Assembly: GCF_016598615.1 (NCBI RefSeq)
Contig: NZ_CP066831.1
Span: 4,650,001 to 4,714,000, forward strand
DNA: 64,000 nucleotides
Source: Streptomyces liliifuscus
GTDB taxonomy: Bacteria; Actinomycetota; Actinomycetes; Streptomycetales; Streptomycetaceae
Direction of reading: 5' to 3'
The notes under the pieces were generated by a model. That model had not been told where the DNA came from and ran no database searches. It was given only the letters and a program-made list of their open reading frames with translations. The position numbers and the translations under genes are program-made. This document shows positions 15,025 to 23,204 of this stretch, piece by piece (position 1 is the first letter of the stretch; each line of letters opens with the position of its first letter).

Positions 15025-16227
15025 GTGGACGTGAACGGCACTGTGGCCGAGGGCTTCGAGCCGGTCGGGGAAGCGTTCGTACGGAACTTCGAGGTGCTCG
15101 GGGAGCGGGGTGCGGCAGTCGCCGTGTACCGGGACGGGCGCCGGGTCGTGGACCTGTGGGCCGGCACGAAGGACGTCGACGGTACGAAGGGTGCCGACGG
15201 TACGAAGGATGCCGACGGCGGGGCGGGCTCGGCGCCCTGGGAACGTGGCACCGCCCAGATCGTGCGCTCGGCCACCAAGGGGGTCGCCGCGGCGGCGCTG
15301 CTTCTGCTGCACCAGCGGGGGCTGCTGGACCTGGACGCTCCGGTGGGCGAGTACTGGCCCGAGTTCAAGGCGGCGGGCAAGGAGCGGGTGCTGGTGCGGC
15401 ACGTGCTGTCGCACCGGGCCGGACTGCCCGTCCTGGACCGGCCGTTGACGCCCGAGGAGGCGCTGGACCCGCTGCGCGGTGCCGAGGCGGTCGCGCGCCA
15501 GGGTCTCGTGTGGGAGCCCGGCACCGATCACGGCTATCACGCGCTGACGTACGGCTGGCTGATCGGTGAGCTGGTGCGGCGCGTCACGGGCCGTGGCGTC
15601 GGTGACTGGATCGCCGAGGAGATCGCCGGGCCGGTGGGCGCCGATCTGTGGGTCGGGCTGCCCGCCGCGGAGGCGGGCCGGGTGGGTGTGGTCGGCCGCG
15701 TGGAGGCGCCGGGGAACGCCGGGGGGCTGCGGTCGCGTCCGAAGCGGTCGGTCGCCGAGGCCTATGACGATCCGGGCTCCCTCACGCGTCGGGCCTTCGC
15801 CGCGATCACTCCGTTTCCCGACCAGAACGATCCCGCGTACCGGGCGGCGGCGCTGCCCGCGACGAACGGGATCGCCACGGCGGAGGGGCTGGCCCGCTTC
15901 TACGCCTCGCTGATCGGTGAAGTGGGCAGCGGGCCGCGCCTGTTCACTGACGGGACTCTGGCGGCGGCCCGCGCGGAGGAGTCCGCGGGGGCGGACCGGG
16001 TCCTGGTGATCAACACCCGCTTCGGCCTCGGCTACATGCTCCACGGCTCGGCCTCCCCCTTCCTGGACGCCGGTTCCTTCGGCCACCCGGGCCGCGGCGG
16101 CTCCCTCGGCTTCGCCGACCCCGAATCGGGCATCGCCTTCGGCTACGTCACGAACGGCTTCAGCAAGACGGTGACGGCGGATCCCCGGGCCCAGGCGCTG
16201 GTACGGGCGCTTCGCGCGGCGTTGTAA
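15025..16227 (+). CDS. serine hydrolase of the beta-lactamase / family VIII esterase type
   Basis: A 400-aa cytosolic enzyme of the EstB-like family: an SxxK motif (SATKG, with the nucleophile Ser), a YHALTYGWLIGEL segment supplying the catalytic Tyr, and a C-terminal FGHPGRGGSLGFADPESG motif. It has no signal peptide, which argues for an esterase rather than a periplasmic beta-lactamase. A short tandem insertion (DVDGTKGADGTKDADGG) after about residue 50 comes from repeated GACGGTACGAAGG units in the DNA. GTG at 15025 has GGAG 8 nt upstream. The substrate is unknown. Confidence 0.88.
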   Translation: MDVNGTVAEGFEPVGEAFVRNFEVLGERGAAVAVYRDGRRVVDLWAGTKDVDGTKGADGTKDADGGAGSAPWERGTAQIVRSATKGVAAAALLLLHQRGLLDLDAPVGEYWPEFKAAGKERVLVRHVLSHRAGLPVLDRPLTPEEALDPLRGAEAVARQGLVWEPGTDHGYHALTYGWLIGELVRRVTGRGVGDWIAEEIAGPVGADLWVGLPAAEAGRVGVVGRVEAPGNAGGLRSRPKRSVAEAYDDPGSLTRRAFAAITPFPDQNDPAYRAAALPATNGIATAEGLARFYASLIGEVGSGPRLFTDGTLAAARAEESAGADRVLVINTRFGLGYMLHGSASPFLDAGSFGHPGRGGSLGFADPESGIAFGYVTNGFSKTVTADPRAQALVRALRAAL

Positions 16228-16283
16228 TCGGGGGTGCGTTTGGCGGTTCTGCGCTGGCTGGGTGCGGGTGCGCTGTGGCTGCT

Positions 16284-16740
16284 CGCGCAGTTCCCCGCGC
16301 CCCTGGGTGAGTGGGGGCCGGCGTTGTCGATTCGCTACCGGCCGCATCGGGCTGATCGCGCAGTTCCCCGCGCCCCTGGGTGAGTGGGGGGCTGATGTTG
16401 TGGATCCGCTGCCGGCCGTATCGGGCTTGGCGCGCAGTTCCCCGCGCCCCTAAAAGACTCGGGGCGCAGCCCCGTCTCCAGGGGCGCGGGGAACTGCGCG
16501 AGCAACCCCCACGGACCCGCGGTAAGCCCACAACGCCAGCCCCCACACACCCAGGGGCGCGGGGAACGGCGCGATCAGCCCCCACCGGCCAGCGGCCAGC
16601 GGCCAGCGGCCAACCCACAACGCCAGACACCCGCCCCCCTCAGGGGCGCGGGGAACTGCGCGATCAGCCCCCACCGGGCTGCGGTGAACCGAGAACGCCA
16701 GCCCCCACCCCGCCCCGTCAGGGGCGCGGGGAACTGCGCG
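16284..16740. repeat. block of seven copies of a GC-rich interspersed repeat
   Basis: The 594-nt gene-free gap 16228-16821 is filled by copies of the 21-nt core AGGGGCGCGGGGAACTGCGC(G). Three copies read in the reverse orientation (16284-16304, 16357-16377, 16431-16451) and four forward (16480-16500, 16553-16573, 16642-16662, 16720-16740). The forward copies sit in larger units of 73-89 bp that share a CAGCCCCCACCGGGC...GTGAACCC segment; one decayed copy follows near 16793. Copies three and four face each other around a GGGGCGCAGCCCC hairpin. GGCCAGC is repeated in tandem near 16587-16613. Confidence 0.85.
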
Positions 16741-16821
16741 GCACGCCCCCACCGGGCCGCGGTGAACCCGCAACATCAGCCCCCGTACACCCAGGTGCGC
16801 GGCCAACCGCAACGCACCCGT

Positions 16822-17667
16822 TCAGGCCGCGTGGAGCATCAAGCCGATGCCCACCACCAGGAGGCCCGCCGCGGCGATGCGTGGTGCGCCGAATCGTTCC
16901 TTGAAGAAGACCGCTCCGATGGCGGCGCCGACGATGATGGACGATTCCCGGAGCGCCGCGATCGGCGCGAGTTCCGCCTTGGTCTGGGCCCAGAGGACCA
17001 GGCCGTAGGCGGCGACGGAGAGGGCGGCGCCCAGTAGGCCGACGGCGGCGAACGGGCGTAGGACGCCGAGCAGTTCGCCGCGCCAGCGGTACAGCGCGTA
17101 CGCCGGGACCGCCACGCCCTCCACCGCCATCAGCCAGGCGATGTAGGAGAGGGAGGAACCGGCGGCACGCACGCCCAGGCCGTCGACGACGGTGTACGCG
17201 GCGATGGACAGACCGGTCGCCAACGCCGCACCGATCGCGGCCCAGTTGGGCCGACGCCCCCGCAGGCCCCACAGCGCGACACCGGTCAGCCCGGCGCAGG
17301 ACACCGCGATGCCGGCAGCCGCCCACCCGTCCGGCACCTCGTGTGCGAAGACGGCGGCCAGCGCGGTCACGACCAGCGGAGCGGTGCCGCGCGCGATCGG
17401 ATACGCCTGCCCGAAGTCACCGAGCCGGAAGGACTTCATCAGCAGCACGTAGTACACGACGTGGATGACCGCCGAGGCGATCAGATACGGCCACGCCCCC
17501 GCCGCCGGGAACGGCACGAACGGCACCATCGCGAGCCCGATCAGCATCCCGCCGCCCGCGATCAGCGTGAACCCGACGAGCTTGTCGGTGATCCGGTGGG
17601 CGATGGCGTTCCAGCTCGCGTGCGTGACCGCGGCGAGCAGGACGGCGGCGGTGACCAGCGGGGTCAC
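16822..17667 (-). CDS. EamA/DMT-family transporter
   Basis: A 281-aa membrane protein with about ten hydrophobic helices arranged as two EamA repeats. The first contains THASWNAIAHR and YPIARGTAPLVV, the second LRESSIIVGAAIGAVFFKERFG, the usual end-of-repeat motif of drug/metabolite transporters. The substrate cannot be deduced. Its GTG overlaps the stop of the upstream ybaK-like gene (GTGA), so the two form an operon. Confidence 0.88.
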   Translation of the reverse strand: MTPLVTAAVLLAAVTHASWNAIAHRITDKLVGFTLIAGGGMLIGLAMVPFVPFPAAGAWPYLIASAVIHVVYYVLLMKSFRLGDFGQAYPIARGTAPLVVTALAAVFAHEVPDGWAAAGIAVSCAGLTGVALWGLRGRRPNWAAIGAALATGLSIAAYTVVDGLGVRAAGSSLSYIAWLMAVEGVAVPAYALYRWRGELLGVLRPFAAVGLLGAALSVAAYGLVLWAQTKAELAPIAALRESSIIVGAAIGAVFFKERFGAPRIAAAGLLVVGIGLMLHAA

Positions 17668-18170
17668 GCGGTCTGCTCGCGGACGTCCACCAGCGTGCCG
17701 CCCGCGTGGGCGATCAGGGTCTTGGGGTCCATGGGGAACACGGTGTGCGGGGTGCCCGCGGCGGCCCACACCGTTTCGTGGTCCAGCAGCGAGCGGTCCG
17801 CCAGGACACGCGTCCGGGTGCGGTGCCCGAAGGGCGGTACGCCACCGATCGCGTACCCCGTGGTCTCCCTGACCAGCTCCGCCCTGGCCCGGGTGACCTT
17901 CTCGGCGCCCAGCTCCCGGCGGACGAGCTCGACGTCGACCCGGGACGCGCCGTCCATCAGCACCAGGACCGGCACACCGTCCGCCGCGAAGATCAGCGAC
18001 TTGCAGATCTCGCTCAGCTCGCACCCGATCGCCTCGGCGGCCTCGACGGCCGTACGGGCGCCGTCCGGGAAACGGCGGATCCGCGGGTGCAGATCGTCGA
18101 GACCCAGCTCGCTCAGGGCTTCGGCGAAACGGGGGTGTGCTCCGGACTCTTCAGCTGCGCTCGTCGTCAT
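17664..18170 (-). CDS. YbaK/ProX-type aminoacyl-tRNA deacylase
   Basis: A 168-aa trans-editing domain protein that should hydrolyse mischarged tRNA (Cys-tRNAPro or Ala-tRNAPro in studied members). It shows the conserved Lys in ICKSLIFAADG, the GGVPPFGH loop and the final HAGGTLVDV strand. The ATG at 18170 has no ribosome site, but TAGCGT (complement of 18178-18183) ends 7 nt before it, so the transcript is probably leaderless. The exact editing specificity cannot be read. Confidence 0.88.
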   Translation of the reverse strand: MTTSAAEESGAHPRFAEALSELGLDDLHPRIRRFPDGARTAVEAAEAIGCELSEICKSLIFAADGVPVLVLMDGASRVDVELVRRELGAEKVTRARAELVRETTGYAIGGVPPFGHRTRTRVLADRSLLDHETVWAAAGTPHTVFPMDPKTLIAHAGGTLVDVREQTA

Positions 18171-18368
18171 GCACGGCACGCTAGCGGTGGGTGTACGGGA
18201 CACGCGAACGAGTTCCACGGCGGCGCACACCCCCGCCTCCGCGCGCCCCCGCAAGCCCCGCGCTCACGTCACCCGTCCCGCCCTGCCACCGTGCCGTCGG
18301 GCGCCACGACGGCGACGATGGAACCGCCGTGTGCGAGGAGCACCGTGCGTGAAGGAGAGGCCTCCCCC

Positions 18369-19157
18369 ATGTCCCGCTATGTGTTCGACAACAGCGCCGA
18401 CCAGGCCCAGGGCCGCTTCTTCGCGCTGGAGTCCTGCTACGACCCGTTCTCCCGTCGCCAGGTGGAACTGACCGGGCTCACCCGGGGCTGGCGGTGCCTG
18501 GAGGTCGGCGGCGGGGGCGGCTCGCTGGGCGACTGGCTCGGTGAACAGGTCGGCCCGGACGGCGAGGTCACCGTCACGGACCTCGACCTGCGGTGGGCCG
18601 AGTCCCGCCCCCGCCCACCGCACGTACGTCTCCTGCGCCACGACATCGTCAAGGACCCGTTGCCCGCCGACGGCTACGACCTCGTGCACGCCCGGCTGGT
18701 GCTCCAGCATCTGCCGGAGCGGCTGGACGTCCTGGCGCGGCTCGCGGGGGCGCTGCGGCCCGGCGGATGGCTGGTGCTGGAGGAGTTCGACATCAGCTGG
18801 ACCCCCGTGCTGGCCGCCCCCGGCGAGGAGGCGGCCGCCCTCTTCGAACGCGTCCACACCGCCCTGCGGACCCAGTTGGAAAAGGTGGGCCTCGACCCCG
18901 TGTGGGGCCGCCGTGTGCCCGGCGCGATGCTGGGTGCCGGTCTCGCGGACGTCACGGCGACGACGTACGCGGAGTCGTGGGCGGGCGGCGGTACGGGCAT
19001 CGGCCTGCACCGGGTCAACGCGCAGCAGATGGCCGACCGGCTCCGTGCGGAGGGCCTCACGGACGCCGAACTGGACCGCTTCCAGGCCCTGACCGCGGAC
19101 CCGTCCTTCGTGGTCAACTCCCTGCCACTGGTCAGCACACGGGGCCGCCGCCCCTAG
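18369..19157 (+). CDS. class I SAM-dependent methyltransferase
   Basis: A 262-aa methyltransferase. Motif I is CLEVGGGGGSLGDWL, motif II VTVTDLDLRW, and motif III YDLVHARLVLQHLPERLDVLARLAGALRPGG type, the layout of small-molecule methyltransferases. The ATG at 18369 has GGAGAGG 8 nt upstream. It stands alone between ybaK, which diverges, and the convergent isochorismatase gene. The substrate is unknown. Confidence 0.88.
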   Translation: MSRYVFDNSADQAQGRFFALESCYDPFSRRQVELTGLTRGWRCLEVGGGGGSLGDWLGEQVGPDGEVTVTDLDLRWAESRPRPPHVRLLRHDIVKDPLPADGYDLVHARLVLQHLPERLDVLARLAGALRPGGWLVLEEFDISWTPVLAAPGEEAAALFERVHTALRTQLEKVGLDPVWGRRVPGAMLGAGLADVTATTYAESWAGGGTGIGLHRVNAQQMADRLRAEGLTDAELDRFQALTADPSFVVNSLPLVSTRGRRP

Positions 19158-19183
19158 GCCCTGTCCGACAGACAGGCTCCGGC

Positions 19184-19738
19184 TCAGTCGCTGAACGTCA
19201 CGTCCTTCGTCTCGACCACCCCGGCCTTGCGTGCCGGTGCCGACTGTTCCTGCCAGTACAGGTTCGTGTGCGCGATGACCTGCTCCGGCGGCGGGGCACC
19301 CCACTGGCTCAGGTCCTCCGTCGTGTGGGCGTCGCCGACGAGTGTCACGTCGTAGCCCCGGACGAACGCTCCGTGGATCGTGGACCGTATGCACGCGTCG
19401 GTCTGGGCGCCGGTGACCACCAGGTGTCCGACGCCGGCCCCGGCCAGGACCTCCTCCAGGTCGGTGCCCTCGAAGGAGTCGCCGTACGTCTTGTGCACCA
19501 GCGGTTCCGATTCCCGGCGGGGCAGCTCGGGAACGTACTCCCAGTCCTCGCTGCCCTTCTCCAGGCCCTCGTCGGAGTGCTGGACCCAGACGACCGGGGC
19601 GCCCTGGGCGCGTGCCGTGTCGACGAGGGCGGCGATGTTCGCGACAACCGTGTCGCGCTGGTGGGCTCCGGCCACGACGCCCTTCTGGACGTCGATCACC
19701 ATCAGGGCCGTACGGGGTCGTTCGGAGAAAGTCGTCAT
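19184..19738 (-). CDS. cysteine hydrolase of the isochorismatase family
   Basis: A 184-aa alpha/beta hydrolase with the family triad Asp16 (MVIDVQKGV), Lys83 (VHKTYGDSF) and Cys116 (GAQTDACIRST), preceded by the usual cis-peptide VVTGAQ. Members hydrolyse small amides such as nicotinamide or ureido compounds; the substrate here is open. The ATG has TAGCGT (complement of 19745-19750) ending 6 nt upstream and no spaced ribosome site, so it is probably leaderless. Confidence 0.88.
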   Translation of the reverse strand: MTTFSERPRTALMVIDVQKGVVAGAHQRDTVVANIAALVDTARAQGAPVVWVQHSDEGLEKGSEDWEYVPELPRRESEPLVHKTYGDSFEGTDLEEVLAGAGVGHLVVTGAQTDACIRSTIHGAFVRGYDVTLVGDAHTTEDLSQWGAPPPEQVIAHTNLYWQEQSAPARKAGVVETKDVTFSD

Positions 19739-19810
19739 GCCCTCACGCTAGACCGCGCCACTGACAACCGCCCCGGCCCGGTGTACCGCGTACGCCCACG
19801 GCACACATGG

Positions 19811-19942
19811 AGCCGGTGAGGGCCGCCCGTCCCCACGGAGCCCTCACCGGCTGGTTCTTCACGGGAGCCGGCACATCATCTGTGCGTCGGCCGCACTTCG
19901 GACGCGTACCGGCTCCCGTGCGTGGGAGGCGTACCGCCTCCC
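19811..19942. terminator. cluster of three hairpins downstream of the MMPL gene
   Basis: Three stems follow one another: AGCCGGTGAGGGC/GCCCTCACCGGCT (19811-19823 with 19840-19852), CACGGGAGCCGG/CCGGCTCCCGTG (19860-19871 with 19909-19920) and GGGAGGCG/CGCCTCCC (19924-19931 with 19935-19942). They lie just beyond the MMPL stop codon and upstream of the isochorismatase start. Confidence 0.65.
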
Positions 19943-19947
19943 GGTTC

Positions 19948-22194
19948 TCAGACGCGCACCAGTTCCCGGTCCTCGTCGGAGCCGGAGCCCGAGTCCTTCG
20001 TCCGGTCGTCGTTGGCCCGCAGGCCCTCGCCCTCGACGTCGACGTTCGGCAGGGCGCGGTCCAGCCACTTCGGCAGCCACCAGGCCTTCTTGCCGAGCAG
20101 CGCGAGGACCGCCGGGACGATCGCCATACGGACGACGAAGGCGTCGAAGAAGACGGCGATCGCGAGACCGAATCCGATCATCTTGATCATGGACTCGCCG
20201 GAGCTGATGAAGCCTCCGAAGACGGCCATCATGATGATCGCGGCGGCGACGACGACCCGGGCGCTGTGCCGGAAACCGGTCACCACGGCCTGGCTCGGCG
20301 TCTCGCCGTGGACGTACGCCTCCCGCATCCGGGTCACGAGGAACACCTCGTAGTCCATCGCGAGACCGAAGACCACGCCCACCATGAAGATCGGCATCAT
20401 CGACATGATCGGACCGGTCTCCTCGACACCGATCAGGCCGGAGAGCCAGCCCCACTGGAAGACCGCGACCACTGCGCCGAGCGCGGCGAGCACGCTGAGG
20501 AGGAAGCCGAGGGCCGCCTTCAGCGGGACCAGGATGGAGCGGAAGACCACGATCAGGAGCAGGAAGGCGAGACCGACCACCAGTGCCAGGTACGGGACCA
20601 GCGCGTCGTTCAGCTTCTGCGAGAAGTCGATGTTCATCGCGGTGGTACCGGTGACCAGTACCTCCGCGTCCGTGTCGGCCTTGATGTCGGAACTGGTGTC
20701 ACGGATGGCGTGCACCAGGTCCTCGGTCTGTGTCGAGGACGGCTTGGAGTTCGGGATCACGGTGATCGTCGCGGTGTCGCCGGCCTTGTTGGGCGCCGGC
20801 GGGGTGACCGTCACGACGTCCTTGAGGCCCTTGATGCCGTCGGCCACGTCGCCGAAGGCAGCCGTCGGGTCGTCGCTGTTCTTGGCGTCGACCACGATCA
20901 TCAGCGGGCCGTTGAAGCCCGGGCCGAAGCCCTCGGACAGCGTGTCGTACGCCCGGCGCTGGGTCGTGGACGTCGGCTGCGAGCCGTCGTCGGGCAGGCC
21001 CAGTTCCAACTGGGTGGCGGGGAGGGCGATCGCGCCCAGACCGACCACGCCGAGCACCAGCACGGCGACCGGACGGCGGATGACGAAGCTCGCCCAGCGG
21101 GTGCCCATGTTGGGCTTGGCCTGCTTCTCGGACGTGGTCTGCTTCCCGGACTTGGCGGCGTCGGACGCCTTGCGCTTCTCGCCGGCCGGCCTGATCTTCC
21201 TGCCCGCGTATCCGAGCATCGCCGGGATCATGGTGAGCGCGATGAGGACGGCGATGACGACCGTGCCCGCCGCCGCGAGACCCATCTTGGTCAGCATCGG
21301 GACGTTGACGACCGCGAGGCCCGCGAGGGCGATCACGACGGTGAGCCCCGCGAAGACCACGGCCGAGCCGGCGGTGCCGGTGGCGCGGCCCGCGGCCTCC
21401 TCACGGTCTCGGCCCTCGGCCAGTTCGTTCCGGTAGCGGGAGACGATGAACAGCGCGTAGTCGATACCGACCGCGAGGCCGATCATCAGGGCGAGCGTGG
21501 AGGTGGTGTCGCCGAGGTCGAGCGCCTTGGCGAGTGCGGTGATGGTGGAGACGCCGATGCCCACGCCGATGATCGCCGTCAGCAGTGGCAGTCCGGCCGC
21601 GACCAGCGAGCCCAGGGTGATGACGAGGACGACCGCGGCGATGGCGATGCCGATGATCTCGCCGACCGCTCCGGGCTCGGCGCCGGCCTCCAGCGCGTCA
21701 CCTCCGACGTCGACGGTCAGCCCGGCGGCCCGGGCGTCGTCACCGGCGGCCTCCAGGGACTCCCTGGTCGAGTCCGCGAGCTCCATGCCGGGGACCTCGT
21801 ACTTCACCGACGTGTAGGCGACGGATCCGTCCTTGCTCACGGCGTTCGTCGTGAACGGGTCGGTGACGGAGACGACTTCGGTGCCGCCGCCCAGTTCCTT
21901 GACGGTCTTCGCGACGACGGCCTTGTTGTCGGCGTCCGTCATCTTCTGGCCGTCGGGCGCCTTGAAGACGATGCGTCCGGTGGCTCCGTCGGCGCTGGCG
22001 CCGGGGAACCGCTGTTCCAGCAGGTCGAAGGCCTTCTGCGCCTCGGTGCCGGGGATCGAGAAGGAGGTGGTTCCGGCGGCGGGTGCGCTCGCCGCTCCGA
22101 CGCCCGCGAGCGTCAGCAGCGCCACCCATATCAGTGCGACGAAATGCCGTCGCCGGAAGGCGAGTCGGCCGAGGTTGTAGAGGAACGTGGCCAC
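19948..22194 (-). CDS. MMPL/RND-family transporter
   Basis: A 748-aa exporter with about twelve helices in the MMPL plan: helix 1 followed by a large external domain (FSIPGTEAQKAFDLLEQRFPG), helices 2-6, a cytoplasmic Lys-rich loop, helix 7 and a second external domain, then helices 8-12. Motifs GIDYALFIVSRYRNEL and AMDYEVFLVTRMREAYVHG supply the Asp-Tyr pairs of the proton relay. It lies 144 nt downstream of a TetR gene on the same strand and probably shares its transcript. Substrates of such exporters in actinobacteria are lipids or antibiotics; none can be named here. Confidence 0.92.
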   Translation of the reverse strand: MATFLYNLGRLAFRRRHFVALIWVALLTLAGVGAASAPAAGTTSFSIPGTEAQKAFDLLEQRFPGASADGATGRIVFKAPDGQKMTDADNKAVVAKTVKELGGGTEVVSVTDPFTTNAVSKDGSVAYTSVKYEVPGMELADSTRESLEAAGDDARAAGLTVDVGGDALEAGAEPGAVGEIIGIAIAAVVLVITLGSLVAAGLPLLTAIIGVGIGVSTITALAKALDLGDTTSTLALMIGLAVGIDYALFIVSRYRNELAEGRDREEAAGRATGTAGSAVVFAGLTVVIALAGLAVVNVPMLTKMGLAAAGTVVIAVLIALTMIPAMLGYAGRKIRPAGEKRKASDAAKSGKQTTSEKQAKPNMGTRWASFVIRRPVAVLVLGVVGLGAIALPATQLELGLPDDGSQPTSTTQRRAYDTLSEGFGPGFNGPLMIVVDAKNSDDPTAAFGDVADGIKGLKDVVTVTPPAPNKAGDTATITVIPNSKPSSTQTEDLVHAIRDTSSDIKADTDAEVLVTGTTAMNIDFSQKLNDALVPYLALVVGLAFLLLIVVFRSILVPLKAALGFLLSVLAALGAVVAVFQWGWLSGLIGVEETGPIMSMMPIFMVGVVFGLAMDYEVFLVTRMREAYVHGETPSQAVVTGFRHSARVVVAAAIIMMAVFGGFISSGESMIKMIGFGLAIAVFFDAFVVRMAIVPAVLALLGKKAWWLPKWLDRALPNVDVEGEGLRANDDRTKDSGSGSDEDRELVRV

Positions 22195-22338
22195 GAGGGC
22201 GTACTCCCGGTCAGGTCGGTGATGGCAGGGCGTGAGTCATCGGCCCGACGACGTGAGCGGTCGCGTCAGGTGCAACTGGGGTCGTGCGTAAGGGGATTGA
22301 GCCTCGGGGCGGGAGGCTCGGGGAATCGAGGGACGGGA

Positions 22339-22929
22339 TCAGGCGCTGAGGGCGGGGATCACCACAGCGTCGATGTACGAGGCGACGAAGGCCTGGGTGG
22401 GTGGCTCTTCGTCGATCAGCGTCCGCGCCACGAAGGCGCCGATGATCATATGCAGCACATAGTCGATCGCGGGGTTGTCCGCACGGACCTCACCGCGGTC
22501 GACGGCACGCTGCACCACGCGCCGCATCTCCGCCATCTCAGGCTCGATCAGCCATTCGCGCAGAGCGGTCAGCAGCTCGGGGTTGGTGTGTGCCGCCGTG
22601 CCGAGGACTCGCATCAGCGCGGAGTCCTGTTCCATCTGGCAGTCGTCCTGGCGATGTGTCATCGCCTGGAAGTCCCCTCGCAGGGACCCGGTGTCGATCG
22701 CGGAGGGGTCGACCGGCTTGTGGTGCCGGATCGCCCTCGCGACCAGTTCGGCCTTGCCGCCCCACTGGCGGTAGAGCGTGGCCTTGCTGGACCGGGTGCG
22801 GGTGGCGACCGCGTCCATGGTCAGGGAGTCGTAACCGACCTCCCGGAGCAGGTCGAGCACGGCCTCGTACAGCTCGGCCTCGCGCTCGGGCGTGATCCGG
22901 CTGCGACGCGTCGTTGCTGTCTCAGCCAT
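22339..22929 (-). CDS. TetR-family repressor of the MMPL exporter
   Basis: A 196-aa TetR-type regulator: N-terminal helix-turn-helix (YDSLTMDAVATRTRSSKATLYRQWGGKAELV) and a TetR C-terminal ligand domain containing the Arg/Glu-rich VVQRAVDRGEVRAD stretch. The ATG at 22929 follows GGTGAG closely. Two near-identical palindromes lie directly upstream, so it very likely represses its own promoter and that of the exporter. Confidence 0.9.
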   Translation of the reverse strand: MAETATTRRSRITPEREAELYEAVLDLLREVGYDSLTMDAVATRTRSSKATLYRQWGGKAELVARAIRHHKPVDPSAIDTGSLRGDFQAMTHRQDDCQMEQDSALMRVLGTAAHTNPELLTALREWLIEPEMAEMRRVVQRAVDRGEVRADNPAIDYVLHMIIGAFVARTLIDEEPPTQAFVASYIDAVVIPALSA

Positions 22930-22951
22930 GCCACTCACCATTCCCGCTCGA

Positions 22952-23013
22952 ACGAAACTGTCTCGTACTCCTATGAAGGTACCCCATCCCCAAGCGAAAC
23001 GAAACCGTTTCGT
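22952..23013 (-). promoter_or_regulatory. paired TetR operators controlling the TetR-MMPL operon
   Basis: ACGAAACTGTCTCGT (22952-22966) and ACGAAACCGTTTCGT (22999-23013) are two versions of the palindrome ACGAAAC-N-GTTTCGT, the second perfect and the first with one mismatch, 47 bp apart. On the minus strand TACCTT between them is a possible -10, which would place one site at -35 and the other near the transcription start. The rest of the 275-nt gap shows nothing else. Confidence 0.7.
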
Positions 23014-23204
23014 ACGTGTGCTGCGTCACGGATTCTCACCGGTCTCTCACTCACCTCTGGCCGACCCTTCACCGGCGTCCCCGCTCGCGCCCCACCGGCG
23101 TCCCCGCCAATGCCCTCAACCGACGCCCTCGTCCGGGCTGCGGCACGCCCGTTCCGCCGGACCACGAGTTGCCGGGCCCCGCACACCGGAAAAGCATTGG
23201 GTGG

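Noticed and set aside
15165..15225. GACGGTACGAAGG repeats in the esterase gene as a possible frameshift.
   Set aside because: The insertion is in frame and the flanking motifs stay aligned, so it is only a small internal expansion.
16284..16740. CRISPR array.
   Set aside because: Repeats occur in both orientations, spacing is irregular, the spacers are themselves related, and no cas genes are present.
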